A DNA stretch of 64,000 nt, taken from positions 10,726,001 through 10,790,000 of the forward strand of contig CM082583.2 of assembly GCA_040954595.2 (NCBI GenBank), given 5' to 3'. A model generated the notes under the pieces. The model made no database searches, was not told the origin of the DNA, and worked only from the letters and a program-made list of their open reading frames with translations. Position 1 is the stretch's first letter. Each line of letters begins with the position of its first letter. This DNA comes from Balanoglossus misakiensis (taxonomy: Eukaryota; Hemichordata). Positions 27,259 to 41,463 of the stretch are shown piece after piece. The position numbers and the translations under genes were made by a program.

Positions 27259-30200
27259 TCAATTTGCGATCGTTAACTCGTGTGTGACAAAATGTTTGAG
27301 TCTTTCTAAATATTGTCCATAGAGTTCGACATCATTGTGGCCAGCTCCCTCCACCCATAAAGGTTCCACCGCGCGGGGGCATCTTTCGTAGATGGCCAGA
27401 CCGTGTGAGAAATCGATCACTTCATCTTCTGTGCCGTGGATGACCAGCACAGGTGACATGACTTTGCCAATTTTCTCAATGCTGAAAAAGAAAAGAAAGA
27501 AATAGGAAAAATTAACAGGGCTGTACAACACGTCAAAATATTGCCATGTCACTCGAATACAACACTATATCGCGTGAACTTTGCGTAATCACCCCTAAAT
27601 ATTCTGCTGTGAATGCCTGAACTTGAATGTCAACAGGATTCTTTCATCTTGAACTGATGACAATAATTTCTGTTGGCGAATATGTCCTTTACTGAACCTC
27701 ATCTCAGCTGATGGAGATGTGACATTCAGGCTGCCTGCAGGGCATTTGCTAATAGACATTTCTTATTATAGTTACCCTGGCTTCTTCTAATATACTCACG
27801 ATATCTGTGACCTCAATTATATAAATATCAAATGCCTCTCATCTACTCTGATTTTGCAACTTACTATTTTATATTGACTATGATTGCATCTTATTTCTCA
27901 AATCATGAATGTTTGCATGTATTGTATCCTAATGACCTTGCAAATCAAAAATCTATTTTCTGACTAATGAAACCATATCAGTCTTTACAGATCCAACAGG
28001 TTAGTTTCTTAGTTTGACGTTCATTAGCCATCAGCTGGTTGCTATGGTTACCACTGTTAATTAGATAACACTTCATCTCTATTGGTTATTCCAGTCTCCC
28101 TTAATTACATCACCAAGTGACATGTAATATAAAGTATTGAATAATATAACATCAAGAAAGAAAAGTAAAAATAGGAATGTTAATCTAGAATGCTTTAATT
28201 GAAACCTCAACATGAATGTAGGATTTTTATTGATCATCATTGCTGATTAAGACATACTGCACAAAGTATAGGACACTGAATGAAATCAGTCTATGACAAG
28301 TACAGTCAGTACATGTATGTATGTCTGTTTAATGGCTGGGCATGTATGGATGGATGGAAGTCCCACAGATGGACAGAGCATCATGGCCATTTGGGACTAA
28401 AAAAAGCCACTGTCCCACAGCCACACAACACATGTGTGGGTTGGAAAATGGATGGCAGAGTTATTCCCAACACATGCCAAATTGGAAAACACCGGAAATT
28501 GCTTTTGTGTTATAAATTTATGCCGTCATCAAAATGAGTGCAGTGGGCATGACGTGAACATCAATAACAATTCACTACGGGAACGAGAATAGCCCAGTAG
28601 CTGGTAGACTGTCATGGCTGTATAATTATTACTTCCTGCTATCCCTGTGTATTCTAACTTCCATCTCGTGGACCGTATGTCCGTGGGCATTTACACATTT
28701 ACATGTACATAGGAGGTTATCAGGTGCAATTGTAGCTATTGGTAAACTCAATTATAAAGGCAGAGACTGTGTATATAATTAGGCAGGTTGGGATTTCCAA
28801 TTTACCATGAAGGTCAAATCTCAAAACACACCTGTAACAGCTTGTGTATTGGTCTTTACCAAACTTTCCTGTTTTGAATTTAATGTCAACTGTGTCAGAA
28901 TGAGACTGGGTTTCTCTGTGAACAAACAACAAGCACATTGCTTCTTCACCTGTGACATTCACACAACAATCTCTTAGTAGTTTTAATCAGGCAAGCAAAG
29001 GTTCCATCACATATTTATAAGTGGGTTTTTTCCTGGTTTCTAGGCAACAACAGACATTGTGTAGAATGTAGAACGGATAAATCCATTTATTGAATAGGAC
29101 TGACTGAATGCTATTCATTACAAACATAATCTCCGCTATTACTGGATTTGATACAATTTTACTGTAATAAAACTTCAATTAAAATGACAAAAAGAATAGG
29201 GCCTTTTAACTATGGTACATTATCAATATCTGCTATCATTTCAGCTAATGCATTTCCTATTTAGATCTAACACTGCTGGCTGCATTAAAACTTTGATGCA
29301 TTTCAAATTTACGTTTCAGTGCCCTGTCTCACACCATACACTTGGACTCAACATGCAATATACCCAATATGGTACCAATATAAGTTTTATAACCCTTGCA
29401 TTTTAATTTTAAATCATACAATAGTAGGCAGAAAGTCATTAATTATTTTTATCATAAATATCAATACATATTAAATCAGATACAATGTAAGTTGCTTTCG
29501 GCATTTTCCAGATAATTTATGAATACTTTTTTAAGGGTACATGATGTACTGTTCCAATATCAGGCAAATACACATTGTATGTAGTAATGGATGAATATGA
29601 ATTTGGGTGGATGCCATATGGTGTATCAATTTGATATGAATTTTTTATCTGTGTTCCGTATGCTAATCATTAAAGTGTCACACATTTGTATGCAGATATA
29701 TTTTATCTTCAGGGTTTAACACTTGTTGTAGTTCCACCATGACATGGTACATGGAGTTCTCTAATGATGCCAAAGAAAATACATGTATCATATTCATAGA
29801 TTTCTTTGTCATGATGCAACATGATGGTTTCATGGTACAAGTACATTTCTGTAATCAAGTTCATGGACGTGGACAGCTATAAACATTGGTAATGACGCAG
29901 TTCTTTTATTACAGCTTCTAAATGAGAACTTCAACCCTTTCACCACCATGGTTCAGTCCAAACCCATGACAACTTGGTTCTGCTCGTATACATTCAGAAG
30001 CCACTGCCTCCAAACACTTCAAATTTTTAGTCATTTTGAATGACAATTTTTGGTTGTCAACAATCAATATCAATCAAGGACATTTCCATCAGGCCACTGC
30101 AGTAAAAATAAAAATTTTGAATTCACGATGAACAGGTATGCTAATACTGGTAGTTCCAGTACGATTATATGTTTTATTGCTGTGACCTTGAAAAATGGAA

Positions 30201-32658
30201 ACCAAGCAAATGTGTGGGTTACTTCCCCTAGCTGCATTTATATGAATTTAATCATTTACTCAAATCAGCCATTTGATTCTTCAACTATGTTTTTCTATCC
30301 AACTGTATCTGAATATAAAAACTTGACAGAAAGGAAAAACCTCTTACATAAAACACATGATTAATTAAGAACGGGCAAACAATGTCATTTTAGTGATGTA
30401 ACATACATGCATTTTAATGGAAGTTCACTGACCAGTGTAAGACAAACAAAATGAATTTGTATCTTGTGTGTTTATATGTTTGTTGTGAATGAAAATCTGC
30501 ATCAGAAAATGTACATTTGCATATGCAAAGCTAAGTAAAATACCCTGACCTTGTAATCAACACCATCATGTCAATTTCAGCTGGGCTATGCAAATCACTA
30601 ATATAAGTGACACATACATGCACATGTATACCTCACTTCAGTTCGCCAATAAAATTATCTAGTGAAAAAATATGGAGTATTCTGTTTGCCATGATATATG
30701 CGCATTTGGATTTTTTCTCTCAGTCACCTTGCCCTGACACTTGTGACTCAGTCAACTTCTGCATCACTTCACTTCACTGTCTCTGACCTTCCTGACATCA
30801 AAAAGTAGGCCAGCAGCAACTGTGCAGTGACTCTTACATCTTGTGCTGTCGTGAGACTACCATGTGACTGAAGGGCAACAAACGCAGCTCTCAAATTTGA
30901 TTTACAGCAACCACTCAGCCCTATGTGTAATTAACATTGCATTAGTGCTAAAAGCCATCTCATCAGTTCATAGCTGGGGTATCAGTGCAGGGGGGACTGA
31001 GAGATACTGACAGGTGAAATAAATTATTTCTTGATTTCCTTTCAACATGTATCATACTTCCTGAAGTATTACGTGTAGTAATGTACATCCTAATATTATA
31101 GTTATACAAACACTGATATCACCCACATTTGCTAGATTTCAGTTAGTCATAATCATGTGAGTTGTTCTTTTCTGTTCCCGTTATAATCATTAACTAAAAC
31201 ATGTTGTACATTGTATAGTCTCTCATTATGTGAGATGAACATTCTTTGGTTAAACGGACTGATGTAAAGTCATTAAACCAGGTTGTGAATTAGAGCTCTC
31301 AATTTAGAATATGCTAATCAATACCATGTCACAAAACTGTATCAGTGCTCTTTCAGTATAATTACAGGAATTCTAAGGAAATTTCCTGTAATTTTTCGAA
31401 AAATTCACATCATTTGGTAATCTCTACCTGTCTTTGTGTATTCCCTGATCACCTGGAAGTGGGCGTGTTCTCTCGGTAAACCCAGGAAATTGTCAGTGAA
31501 ATGAATCATCTGTCACACGGTCAATGGATTTTGTGTGGGTTCTCTAACCTCTCATTGAATGAGCATAATCAATTTGCCAAGTGTCAAAATTCAATGCTGT
31601 CAGAACACATATACACACCAGTGTTGAATATTTGTGTAGATATATCGCTAAATTTACCACTGTGTATTTTTCTACTTTGTTTTATCAATGGAGACTGTAA
31701 TTGGCAAAAAAACCCACATAATTAATGGTTTCACAAGTTCCAAAACACACGTATATATCATAATGAAATGTACATGTACTTTTGAAATTCAGTGGTGCCA
31801 AGGTTACTTCTATTTCAGTCAGGTGTAATTGTGTGCGTGCCAGTACAGTAATGTAAAATTTATGGTTCTGAGACAACATATGGTGAACTGATAAATTGTT
31901 CCACTGACATGAAAGCCTGTGGGTGATGGTTCGTGTCAAATTCCATGATGATTATGTCAATTATTTCAAATATTCCCCCATCTTCCTGATGCAGCGGGTA
32001 GGTTAACTTACCTTGGAAAAGCATCAAAGCACCATGTGCGTTTGGTGTCTGGGAAAGCAACTCTCATACCAGACATCAGTGGAGAATGTAGAACGACGGC
32101 AGCACATTCAAATCTTGAAGCCAGATCAACAGTGGGTACGGTGCCTATACTCTGCCCATACAAGATGATATTTTCAGGACTGATCCCGTATCTAGTGCGG
32201 AGTGCCTGCCAGGCTGCATCGATATCGGCGTAGAGGTTTCTTTCGGATGGCTTGCCTGTGCTGACGCCATACCCTGAGTAATCGTAGCTGAAGATGTTAC
32301 AGTTGATTCGAGATCCTAGGCCTATATAAAAACTACTCATTTGACCGATGTCAACTGCATTTCCGTGACTGAAGAGTAGAGTGAATCGTGGGTTACTTGA
32401 GCATCGCACGAAAATACAGGCTATTCTATTACCCCGCTTTGTCCGCGTTTGTATAACTTCAATAGCGTCAAGTTCTCGTTGTGAATATTGCCATTCGGCT
32501 CGCTCTGTTAGATGCAAACTGTTCCTACTTCCAGATTCGTCGGCAATGATAGAATATGTGGGTTCCGGTGGAAGAAAGGCCAGCTTAGCCGCTATCCGTG
32601 AAGGACATGGCGGACAACAAAAAAGACAACATAACTCGCCGAACGATAGACCATTCAT
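27259..32658 (-). CDS. ABHD17: Alpha/beta hydrolase ABHD17, protein depalmitoylase
   Basis: Membrane-anchored serine hydrolase that removes palmitate from proteins such as Ras and PSD-95. Two coding exons on the minus strand, 32658-32012 and 27481-27259, separated by a 4.53-kb intron; the AG/C junction restores a serine. The product is 289 residues, within the range of human ABHD17A/B/C. The N-terminus [18 protein letters not shown] is the cysteine cluster that is palmitoylated in this family. FSHGNAVD forms the oxyanion region, GQSIG carries the nucleophile serine, HGTEDEVID the acidic residue, and GAGHND the catalytic histidine. Similarity to remembered human ABHD17 is very high throughout. 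Since invertebrates often have one gene for the three vertebrate paralogues, no A/B/C letter is given. It is head to head with TRMT112. Confidence 0.97.
29932..29990 (-). mobile_element. Truncated reverse copy of the TTAA-type element
   Basis: In ABHD17's intron, CAACCCTTTCACCACCATGG then TTCAGTCCAAACCCAT is the reverse complement of the right half of the element at 25531-25623. The other end has diverged or is missing. Confidence 0.5.
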
Positions 32659-33260
32659 TTGGAAATCTGTTCTGTAAAGTCAATGGAAATGTTCAGAGGT
32701 TCTTAGGCTATCGGAGTATACTCACGATCGGTTTTAAAAACATCCAGCTATACGCAAACCCGCGAAATACTGATAACCTTGTACGATTTCACTCACGGTG
32801 TCACAGAAACCAGCGATCATTTGAAAATACAGTGACGTCATCGCACTTGAGCTCGTGGGTGGAAAGTTTTTGATAAAAGAAACAATCTGATTGGATACTC
32901 GATAAATGGATGAAGCAATACGTAAAGATCGATCATTGTTTACTTTACTTTTCGTATCTCAGAACGACAACTGGTTAGTCTACTTTTTATATTTTTAAAT
33001 CAAACTTTCAAGAGAAAAGCTACAGTTTTCCTTCCAACTCTAACGATGTTATTTGTGAAATGAAATCAAGGACGTCCGTTTGTAAGATTTCATCCAATCA
33101 AACACCCTCTTATGAATGTTCCTGGCCTGAAATTCGATTGTTGAAAGATATTTACTCCAATCCACATGTGCGAGGTAGGTTGTGTGCAGGAAGAGCAAGG
33201 CTGTTCCCAATATTTTATATTTTCACCATCAAGTGCATGATTTTGACGATTGTCCGCAGA
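32659..33260. promoter_or_regulatory. Bidirectional ABHD17/TRMT112 promoter region
   Basis: Only 602 bases separate the two outward-facing start codons. An inverted CCAAT box (ATTGG, near 32890) lies in the interval, which is more CG-rich than its surroundings. A shared promoter is inferred from the geometry. Confidence 0.5.
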
Positions 33261-33632
33261 ATGAAATTGCTAACGCACAATATGTTGACGTCGCACGTAA
33301 AGGGCGTTACCAAAGGTTATCCTCTTGGCGTTGAAGCAAAAGAGGTGCGCGTCCAGGAAGTTGATTTCAACCCTGAGTTCATTTCAAGAATGATCCAGAA
33401 AATTGAATGGGAAGTTTTATACAAAGCAGCGGAAAGCATTGGCCACCTAGGCGATTTACCCGCACAGCCCGTCGAAGATTATGGCAGCAACGAGGATTTT
33501 CTCAAACAAGCACACCGTGTTATGATGGAAGTTGAAGTCATAGAAGGAAATTTGATTTGTCCGGAAAGTGGACGAAAATTCCCGATCACGAATGGGATAC
33601 CAAATATGTTGCTGAACGAAGATGAAGTGTAA
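33261..33632 (+). CDS. TRMT112: Multifunctional methyltransferase subunit TRM112-like
   Basis: Small zinc-binding or zinc-derived cofactor that activates several methyltransferases acting on tRNA, 18S rRNA and release factor eRF1. Intronless frame of 123 residues (human 125). The start MKLLTHNMLTSHVKGV matches the human N-terminus, and the open frame upstream of it does not, so I start at 33261. Other matches are FNPEFISRMIQKIEW, the Trm112 hallmark EVEVIEGNLICPESGRKFPI, and GIPNMLLNEDE at the C-terminus. Vertebrate proteins keep a single cysteine (CPESG), as here, and lack the full yeast zinc set. It shares a promoter region with ABHD17 and converges on HOMER. Confidence 0.97.
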   Translation: MKLLTHNMLTSHVKGVTKGYPLGVEAKEVRVQEVDFNPEFISRMIQKIEWEVLYKAAESIGHLGDLPAQPVEDYGSNEDFLKQAHRVMMEVEVIEGNLICPESGRKFPITNGIPNMLLNEDEV

Positions 33633-34308
33633 TGCGGTTTCTTGAGCGCGGTGGTTGTGTAATACAATAACATTATCGATAAATATAACCACCTCAAAGG
33701 TGTATCCATCACATCGGAAACTACTGGTACATTGTATTTGGTTATGGAGAACTGCTTGTCATCCTGGACAGAAAATAATGAGCTGAGTTTCTACAAAACA
33801 GGGACCCACCAAGAACATGTGACCCACAGTGGAGTGACTGTGTGAACAAACCAGAGAATGGGAAAGGAACTCTATCACGTCCTTAGTATGTCGTACAGTA
33901 GCCTATTGGCCAGATATCTATACCCTGACAGACTTACGGATGCATGATACAAATGTACATAATTTCTGTGTTAGTAGTGGAAGATGAGCATATGCAAGCT
34001 TGGCACATGTGGAAAGATGGAAAAAGAGAATAGAAGAACTGGTTTTCGAAATTGCAAACAAGTGAAAGACACTGCCAAAGACAGATAAGATGACAGTTGC
34101 TACAGTTCAGAAAACTGTGAAAATAGCTTTGATCACAGACAGTCTTTGCTATGATGCTGCAGATCAGAATATCCAGCTCTCCAGGTTTCCCAGAACAAAA
34201 GGATGATAGCATTTTGTACATTGGGGGCGCTAGTTAACAGTACAGTACATTCGCCATCCACTAAAACTATATTGATCATGAATGCTCTAATTATGTCACT
34301 GTAAAGAA

Positions 34309-34314
34309 AATAAA
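34309..34314 (+). terminator. Polyadenylation signal of TRMT112
   Basis: AATAAA about 680 bases after the TRMT112 stop codon; the first canonical hexamer seen downstream. Confidence 0.5.
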
Positions 34315-37000
34315 TCATGTTCGAGGCTGCCTTTGTGTTGTTTAAGAATATTTTTTATCAACTTTTGGTCTTTCTCCCATAAACACCCAACCAGCTGAGT
34401 ATTAAGATCATGACAAGATATGAAATGTACAGATAGCCTATTATGTTTCTTTGAGATATGATAGTTTATTGAAATAAAAACATAAATATGATCACAAAAC
34501 TTGTGATAGAAAGTCTATAATGATGCAATAGCATACAACTGAATTTATAAGCAATCGTTTTGAGTATAACCTCCACAATTGAAGTGGAATTTCAAGTTAA
34601 AGGACAATAGTTGTGACTGCAACAGACATTACACAAATCTATCGCTGCTACTTTCAATTGAAACTGCATTTGACCCGGAGATTATATCAGTTTACATCCA
34701 CAACTCTGATCACAGCATCCGATGAATAAGTTATAAAGTGTATATACCATTGGACTGTACTGTTTCCATGGTAATAAATAAGTAGAAAGCAAGAAAAGTA
34801 TTCAGATGAGATTTCAGTACAACTGTGTGTAATCCTTTACACACACTTGTGCTTGGAACAGTAACTTTGCACCCACTCTTTGGAAACTGATTTTTAGGTG
34901 TGATATAAAAACTCAAATGGATAAACAGGCAGATGCATACATGCCAATGTGGTATGATATCCTCACTCTCTAATGTGATCAAGATGTCTACTGGTGTTTA
35001 TTAAAAAAACATCTTTCAGATGTCTGCAAAGGACTTACACTGTTACAGTTATGATTGATGCAGATATATTGGCAAGAATGCACACCTTTTAAGGAAAATT
35101 GTATCCAAGGGTTTGTTTTAGACAGATTTCACTGTAACAGATTCTCTATTAAAATTTTGGTCAATTTTCAACATCATTACATTAGAACTTACACCTCACT
35201 GCAGAAAAATGTTAAATGAATACCACCCATATGAAAAAAATGTCCACCATTATCAGCCTCATTGTGGCCCTAAATATGTTGTCTTTCAATTGCTTTTATA
35301 TTCTGTCATGCAAAAAATTTGATTTACCACCGAGGGCGCCATAATACATTATTATTTACAATCAACAAATATTATGCTTGTAATGTCTGTGTGGAAACAA
35401 TGTTTATCCTATTCTACTAAACGATATACATGATTTCTTCATAATGCACTCAAATTGCATCCCAAATTCTGCAATGTACCCGCAGAAAATGAAAAATAAC
35501 ATTGCAATAAACATATATAATCAAATTAATACAGATATACACACACATATAATTATAACATCTTCATAATTTCAAAAATATACCATTTGCAACACAATCC
35601 AAATCCCTTAAATTTTGTGGACAATTACCCTGATATGAAAAAAAAATGATACTCTTATATAATATGCTATCCAAACTTAATGATTCAGGTATTAACATCT
35701 CCTTAACCAACCCCACAAATGTTACTTAATCAAAACCGATTCAGATTATCCATTGTAATGAAGGATTAACTTTTAAATTATCAAAAACTCAAGATTTCAA
35801 GGTTTGTGTAGTGTCTTTTGGAAGAAGTATAGTCAATGCATGACACCATGAAGAGAATATACCTAAAACTTAATGAAATCACAATAATATTAACCACTAT
35901 AATCTGCATGTGTTTTGAATTGTGTATCACAATTCCATTGCATGACTTTGTGTCTGAGAGACCTGACCTTGGGTCAACTTGTTTGATTATCATCATCAAT
36001 GTTGGGCAGTGTGATAGTGTTTAATTACAAGGCAAAGTTGCCAAGTTGCATTTCAGCAAGAGGGAAGGAAATGTTGATTTAGCATTATCAGAGATTCAAT
36101 TGTTCTGTGTGTTATAGATAAAACATTTGACTGCATGGATGACAAAATTATGTGGAAAAATGAATTTTACAGTATGATACAGTAGCTTTGATGACAACCC
36201 CCTAATAATATGTTTGAGTGAATCCTGCCCATCGATCAAACTTCAGAATACCATTTCTATGACTAATATAGAAAAAGTTTAGTTTCTTGGAATATAACAG
36301 TGAAAAATATAATGTATAAATATATAAAAGAATGATATACAGTATATGAAGCCTCCTTAGTTCCTAAATGCTATCCATTTTGACCAAGATTTCTTTTAAC
36401 TCGCGAGAATAATTGGATGAACCGTTTTGAAGTGTACACCTGTTTTTATATGGCAGTATGTTAGTGTTACTATAAACCGACAACATATTAATACTGACAC
36501 TTGAAAAAAACATCACACCAAACTCCCACTTGAAAGCACACATTATTGCCGTGGTCAATTTTGCAAAATTAATTTACACATCAGAATAACTCCATGGAAT
36601 AATTTGTTTAAAAAGAGTAAAAAGGAATGACCATCTCGCTGAATTCTGACTATCTGAAATACCTGTCCCCAAACTATGGGATACAAACCACCACATGCAC
36701 TCTCTGAGTGGTTTCAAAGATGGTGGACCTCGTAAACTTGAATTGAAAATCTGCTGAATAAGTTTCTTTGTGACAATTTTTTATGGATATATACATGTAC
36801 AAGTAACAGTCACAAGTTACAATGATGATATGCTTGAAAGGCACAGTTCAAGTTCATGTGATAAGAAAATGGCAGTAAAAACTACCCATAATATTTGTAG
36901 TAGTAATGACAATTGTTTGCCCCTACTACAAGTGATACACTTACTACTATATATTTCAGATAGCGAGAATTCATGTACATTCGACCTATGACCTTCTCCA
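34315..37000. other. Non-coding, probably HOMER 3' UTR
   Basis: No coding exon is supported. Minus-strand AATAAA hexamers occur at 34997-35002 and 34465-34470, consistent with a HOMER 3' UTR of 2.0-2.5 kb ending close to the TRMT112 3' end. Confidence 0.4.
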
Positions 37001-40000
37001 TTAAATCTGATTTGCCATTTGGTTATGCAAATGAAGCATGTCTTGTAATTTTTGTCCCATCTGGGAATGCATTCGTGTCATTTCCTGACTTTGTCGTTCT
37101 TCTTTCCGTTTGGCCTGTTCCAGCTGGTTCTTCAAATCTTCTATGGTGTCCTGAAATGACTTGTTCTCATGCTGTACAGACTGGGCAAAGATAACATCAC
37201 CATGGTTACTTATGATCACTTTTGAAACCAAACTTATGACTCTGAATATTCTTTCTTTATTGCCAAGTCATTGGATGCCAAGGGATAGTGTTTATTATTA
37301 ATGGTACGACACTTTCAATAACTGATGGCCCTATAATCATAGTAGACAGTTACCCAACATGGTATTAACTAACAACTAAACCTACCTTTATCCTCATCTC
37401 CAAAGCTCTGCTCTGGGATTCGTACACGGACATCTCTTCAACCCTCCTTGTTAAAGAGTTTATTTCCTGAGCAAAAAAAAGGTTGAAGAGTGTAATAGCA
37501 GACAAAAGTAACCCAAACAGTGAGCTTGAAAACTCCTTAAAACTGTGAACTATAGAATTATAACGATTAAAGGACACTAACCTGGTCTTTCACACTAGAA
37601 TCACCTTCAGCAGTGGCTAGCTTACTTTCCAAATCTGTCTTGTCCTTTTCCAGCTGTGAAAGTCTGGTTGAATCCCCACCTCCACTCTCTAACTCCATAA
37701 TCTGTCAAACAAAAATAGTTACAACAATAGTTACTGTTCCTGGTTTATACTTACTGAAAACGAGAACTGTTTGCCTTTCTCGACAAACACTATTGGCAGG
37801 CAACCATGACTGCCTGGCCAAATCAACAACCCCACAGCACAACTCACTTTTCTTTTGAGTCTTGCGTTTTCTTCTTTGTAAGCTGCCAGCTGTCTTTTCC
37901 ATTCTTCAACGTTGGTGGTACTTTCCTGCAAGGCTGTTGTCAACTTGGCATTGTTGTTCTTCAGTGTCTGTAACTCCATTTCCCACTTCTTGGCATTTGC
38001 CGAACTATGATGCAGAAATCCAACGTGTCAGGATCAAGTGTTATTGTGAGCTTATACTAGAGACATTTGCTTTCAATTTTATTATATGATAATTTCCAGC
38101 AGAACACTAGAAGATATATCTGTCTTTTAAAGGGTACACCTATAATAGTCTTCATTTAAAATTTCATACTTTATCATCCGATGTGACCCAAATTTTTCCA
38201 ATACTGACTTTAAAACTGATGTGATACAGCAAATAACATTCCTCTGATCAAATCTTGTTGTCATCCATAAAACAAAGTACTTGACCGGCTTTACCTCTGT
38301 GCTAATGCAATTTTCAGTCGGTCATTAGCGTACTTCAGCTGTGAATCTGTTGCTGGCTGTTGGTTGCTGCTGACCGGTAAAACACTACTGGTTATGGAGG
38401 TTGGCCGACTTCCACTGTCAACATCAGTCTCGTCCTGAATTAGAAAGTTTGGAGAGAGAATATAAATGCACTAAAGTGACTATGATAGGATATAAAATCT
38501 AGCTACTATTGGTAGTTTGTGTCAGCAGCAAAATATAGCTTAAGCTGTTGCCCAAACACCACCTGAACATACATTTAATCCACAGAGAAGTATGAATATC
38601 ACACATTACCATTGGTGATCCAACCTACCTCATTTTGGTCAGTGGATTTTTCCTGATTGCTGGGATGAACAGAGTTACTGGCGAGTGGTGATTTGGTGAT
38701 GGAGCCATTGGACTGGATAGGACTGCTTGGGATGTTACTTTTAGACTTCTCTGATATTTGCCGCACAGCATCTTTTATTTCATTAAACTTTTCAAAAAAC
38801 TGAGAAACAAAAAATGATGATGATGATACTACATGTACTTACAATGTAATTTCCATTTCAGTACTTGTGTGTTTTGCATTCATATTTTCTTTACTCTTGC
38901 AATGAAATGAATGATCTAATTAACGGCCATGTGTGTATTTATCTTTCATATTTATATTTCATTATTATCCCCCTTTTGCATGTTTTCATCAGCCCTGACC
39001 TGGTTTTAATATACAGCAAGGCTGGCTATCATAAATATTTCAAGTACAGTCGTTTTATTGGCAGAATTCTGCAACAGGTGTGTGTCAACAAGCAAGGATA
39101 TATAATATGCGTCATGCCATCATGGTAAACATAGGCCATGGTAATTTTTGGAAGATATTACGAGTAGCCTAGGTTACTCATCATCTACAGGTGTCATGAA
39201 AATGCTGATAAAATTGATGATCACAACATATATGCATTCACCGTTGTTATGCCAACATTCTAAATTATATTGGTTCATCATTGGGCCCCCTGTATGTAAT
39301 TTACCAGTTGAAGGTCATCTTTGTACAACCACTATTATTATTATACAAAATCGACCCGACTATCCTATCATCAAACCAGTCATCTGACTCAATCCATCAA
39401 CATGCATCCACATATTTTGGCCATAGTAAGAAGGTGACATTTCATAATTATCAACTAAACTATTCCACGTATGTATTGTAAGCGAAACTTGTTCACTGAA
39501 TGGTCACTTGAGCAGTTGATAATCAACGCATCCATAAACAACACAATACTGAGAATTATTCATAAGTTTATTTTTAGATTAACCAGAATGACATATAATG
39601 GTAGCATATTGGTGGGAATCATCTCACAAAAAAACACAGAAAAACAACCATCATCATAGATATTTTTAGCAGTAATTGACAAGGTTGGAATTGGATCTCT
39701 GTTTGTCACAAAACAGCTCAGAGGCAGTGCAAAAACATCAGTTAATGTGAACCTAGGTTATTGGAATAATTAATTATAGATTACTTTCCAGCAATATTTT
39801 AAGTATTATAATCTGTACATTATTTAATAACACGCAGAACACTAATCCGAGTAACATGATACACATCATCTCACAGTCTGTGACGCACATCAAAAGTCTC
39901 ACTGTTGGTGACTTATTCATTAATGTGCTATACAAACCATCCTATTTCAGTTTTTAAAACATTCCATAGATTCTCATTCAGGATAAATAAAATTCTCAAT

Positions 40001-41463
40001 ATCTGTTTAAATTAGCAGAGGTGATTGGACCCTGGATACATGTTTCATTTTTGAGTTGAGATTTCATTTTCAAACTTATTATTCAAAATTGCTCCTTCTG
40101 AATTCCAAGCAAAACTTAAGAGTTCACTCACCTTGTTCAGTTCAACCTCCGATTGAAAGCCCAAACCGTACACAGTATTGGCCCTGGCATCAGACCATTG
40201 TCCAAACTTCTGACTGGTCTTAGTGAATGTCATATATGGACTGATAGTACTATTTATGATTGCCTGGAACAAGAGACAAAATATTATTCTAAAATTACAG
40301 TTTCTGGCAGTCTGCAATGCATTATGGGACTGGACATAGCACTATTAGTTACTGTCTGAACATAAAGGCATTACCTTCGATCCATCGACACTGATGATCC
40401 TGTAAGAATTCCTTGTACTATCATAGAAATATGACACTGCTATCGCCTGCTTGCTGGATGGAAGCCAGTTCTTCTTTGTGTTAGGATCAATCTGGAAGAT
40501 GTGTGCCCGAGTTGTGTAGATGGGTTGCTCCCTGTTATCACAGAAATGAGATATTAGAACATGATGTACTTGGTGGTATTTATTAACACTAAGCCAGTGG
40601 AATACTTCTTGTCTGCTAAAATGTATTTTTGGCAGAGCCAAGAAAAAGGTATTGTGGAGCATTACCCGATCTTGGCTACAAAACCTGGTCACTAATAGGG
40701 CTGTTTCCATTTGTAGTAACTAACAGCTACTTGTAGTATTGTATTTGTGATAATTTGTTGATACAAAATGTCAATATCATTGTGTAAACAAAGCAGTTAA
40801 CGTGTGTGTGACCCAGGTATGCCCCGATGATTGGGCAACTTGAGAACACTCACGAAATCTACGCACACATTCTATTCCTGTGGAGGCACTAATTATCTCG
40901 CAAGTGGGATTATTCATCGGGAACGTAACACCAAGGGAAATACGATACACAGCGAGAATAATGGAAGGGCGTGTTTCCAATAATCGTCGGTCAAACACAT
41001 TCGACAATTCTTAATTTGTGACCCCGGCTATATATGACAGATTTTCGTACTCGCAAATAGTTTTGTGAGAAAGATCGTGCATTGCTGACTTAACAATGAC
41101 ATGATCAGCGATCGCTGGGTTAATCCCAAATTATGGAAAGTGTTGTCGTTATTTGCAAATTGCATGACAACTAAATTCTAATCCTCTGGTCCTGTTCTGA
41201 TCTACACTAAAATTACGTGATTTCATCGCCTGCGACTGTATGATCCCTGCAAATTTTACGCACAGCACGCATAGTGTTTTGCTATGGCACAATCATATTT
41301 AGAAACACCGTGATCAGAACACTTGGATCGGACTCCACTCATATAATCCTGTGTCAAATTGGGTAGGCTGGCTTCTGAAATCGACATCAACTTCCGATCA
41401 CGATCGCCGGCGAAATTGACATTACAAATCTCGAAAAAATATTCACACTGGCACCTACCCCAT
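37001..41463 (-). CDS. HOMER: Homer scaffold protein
   Basis: Postsynaptic and calcium-signalling adaptor. Its EVH1 domain binds PPxxF motifs in mGluR, IP3R and Shank, and its C-terminal coiled coil multimerises. Nine coding exons on the minus strand: 41463-41459 (5 bases, ATGGG), 40531-40375, 40263-40132, 38799-38629, 38434-38295, 38004-37848, 37701-37582, 37466-37386 and 37180-37001. They join in frame into 380 residues (human Homer1 about 354-366). EVH1 occupies residues 1-111: [68 protein letters not shown] serine/proline-rich linker follows. Then come [34 protein letters not shown] and a heptad-rich coiled coil to the end, which is less conserved (ending [10 protein letters not shown]). 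A single gene for the three vertebrate paralogues is expected in an invertebrate. It is divergent from the gene at 43455. Confidence 0.95.
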
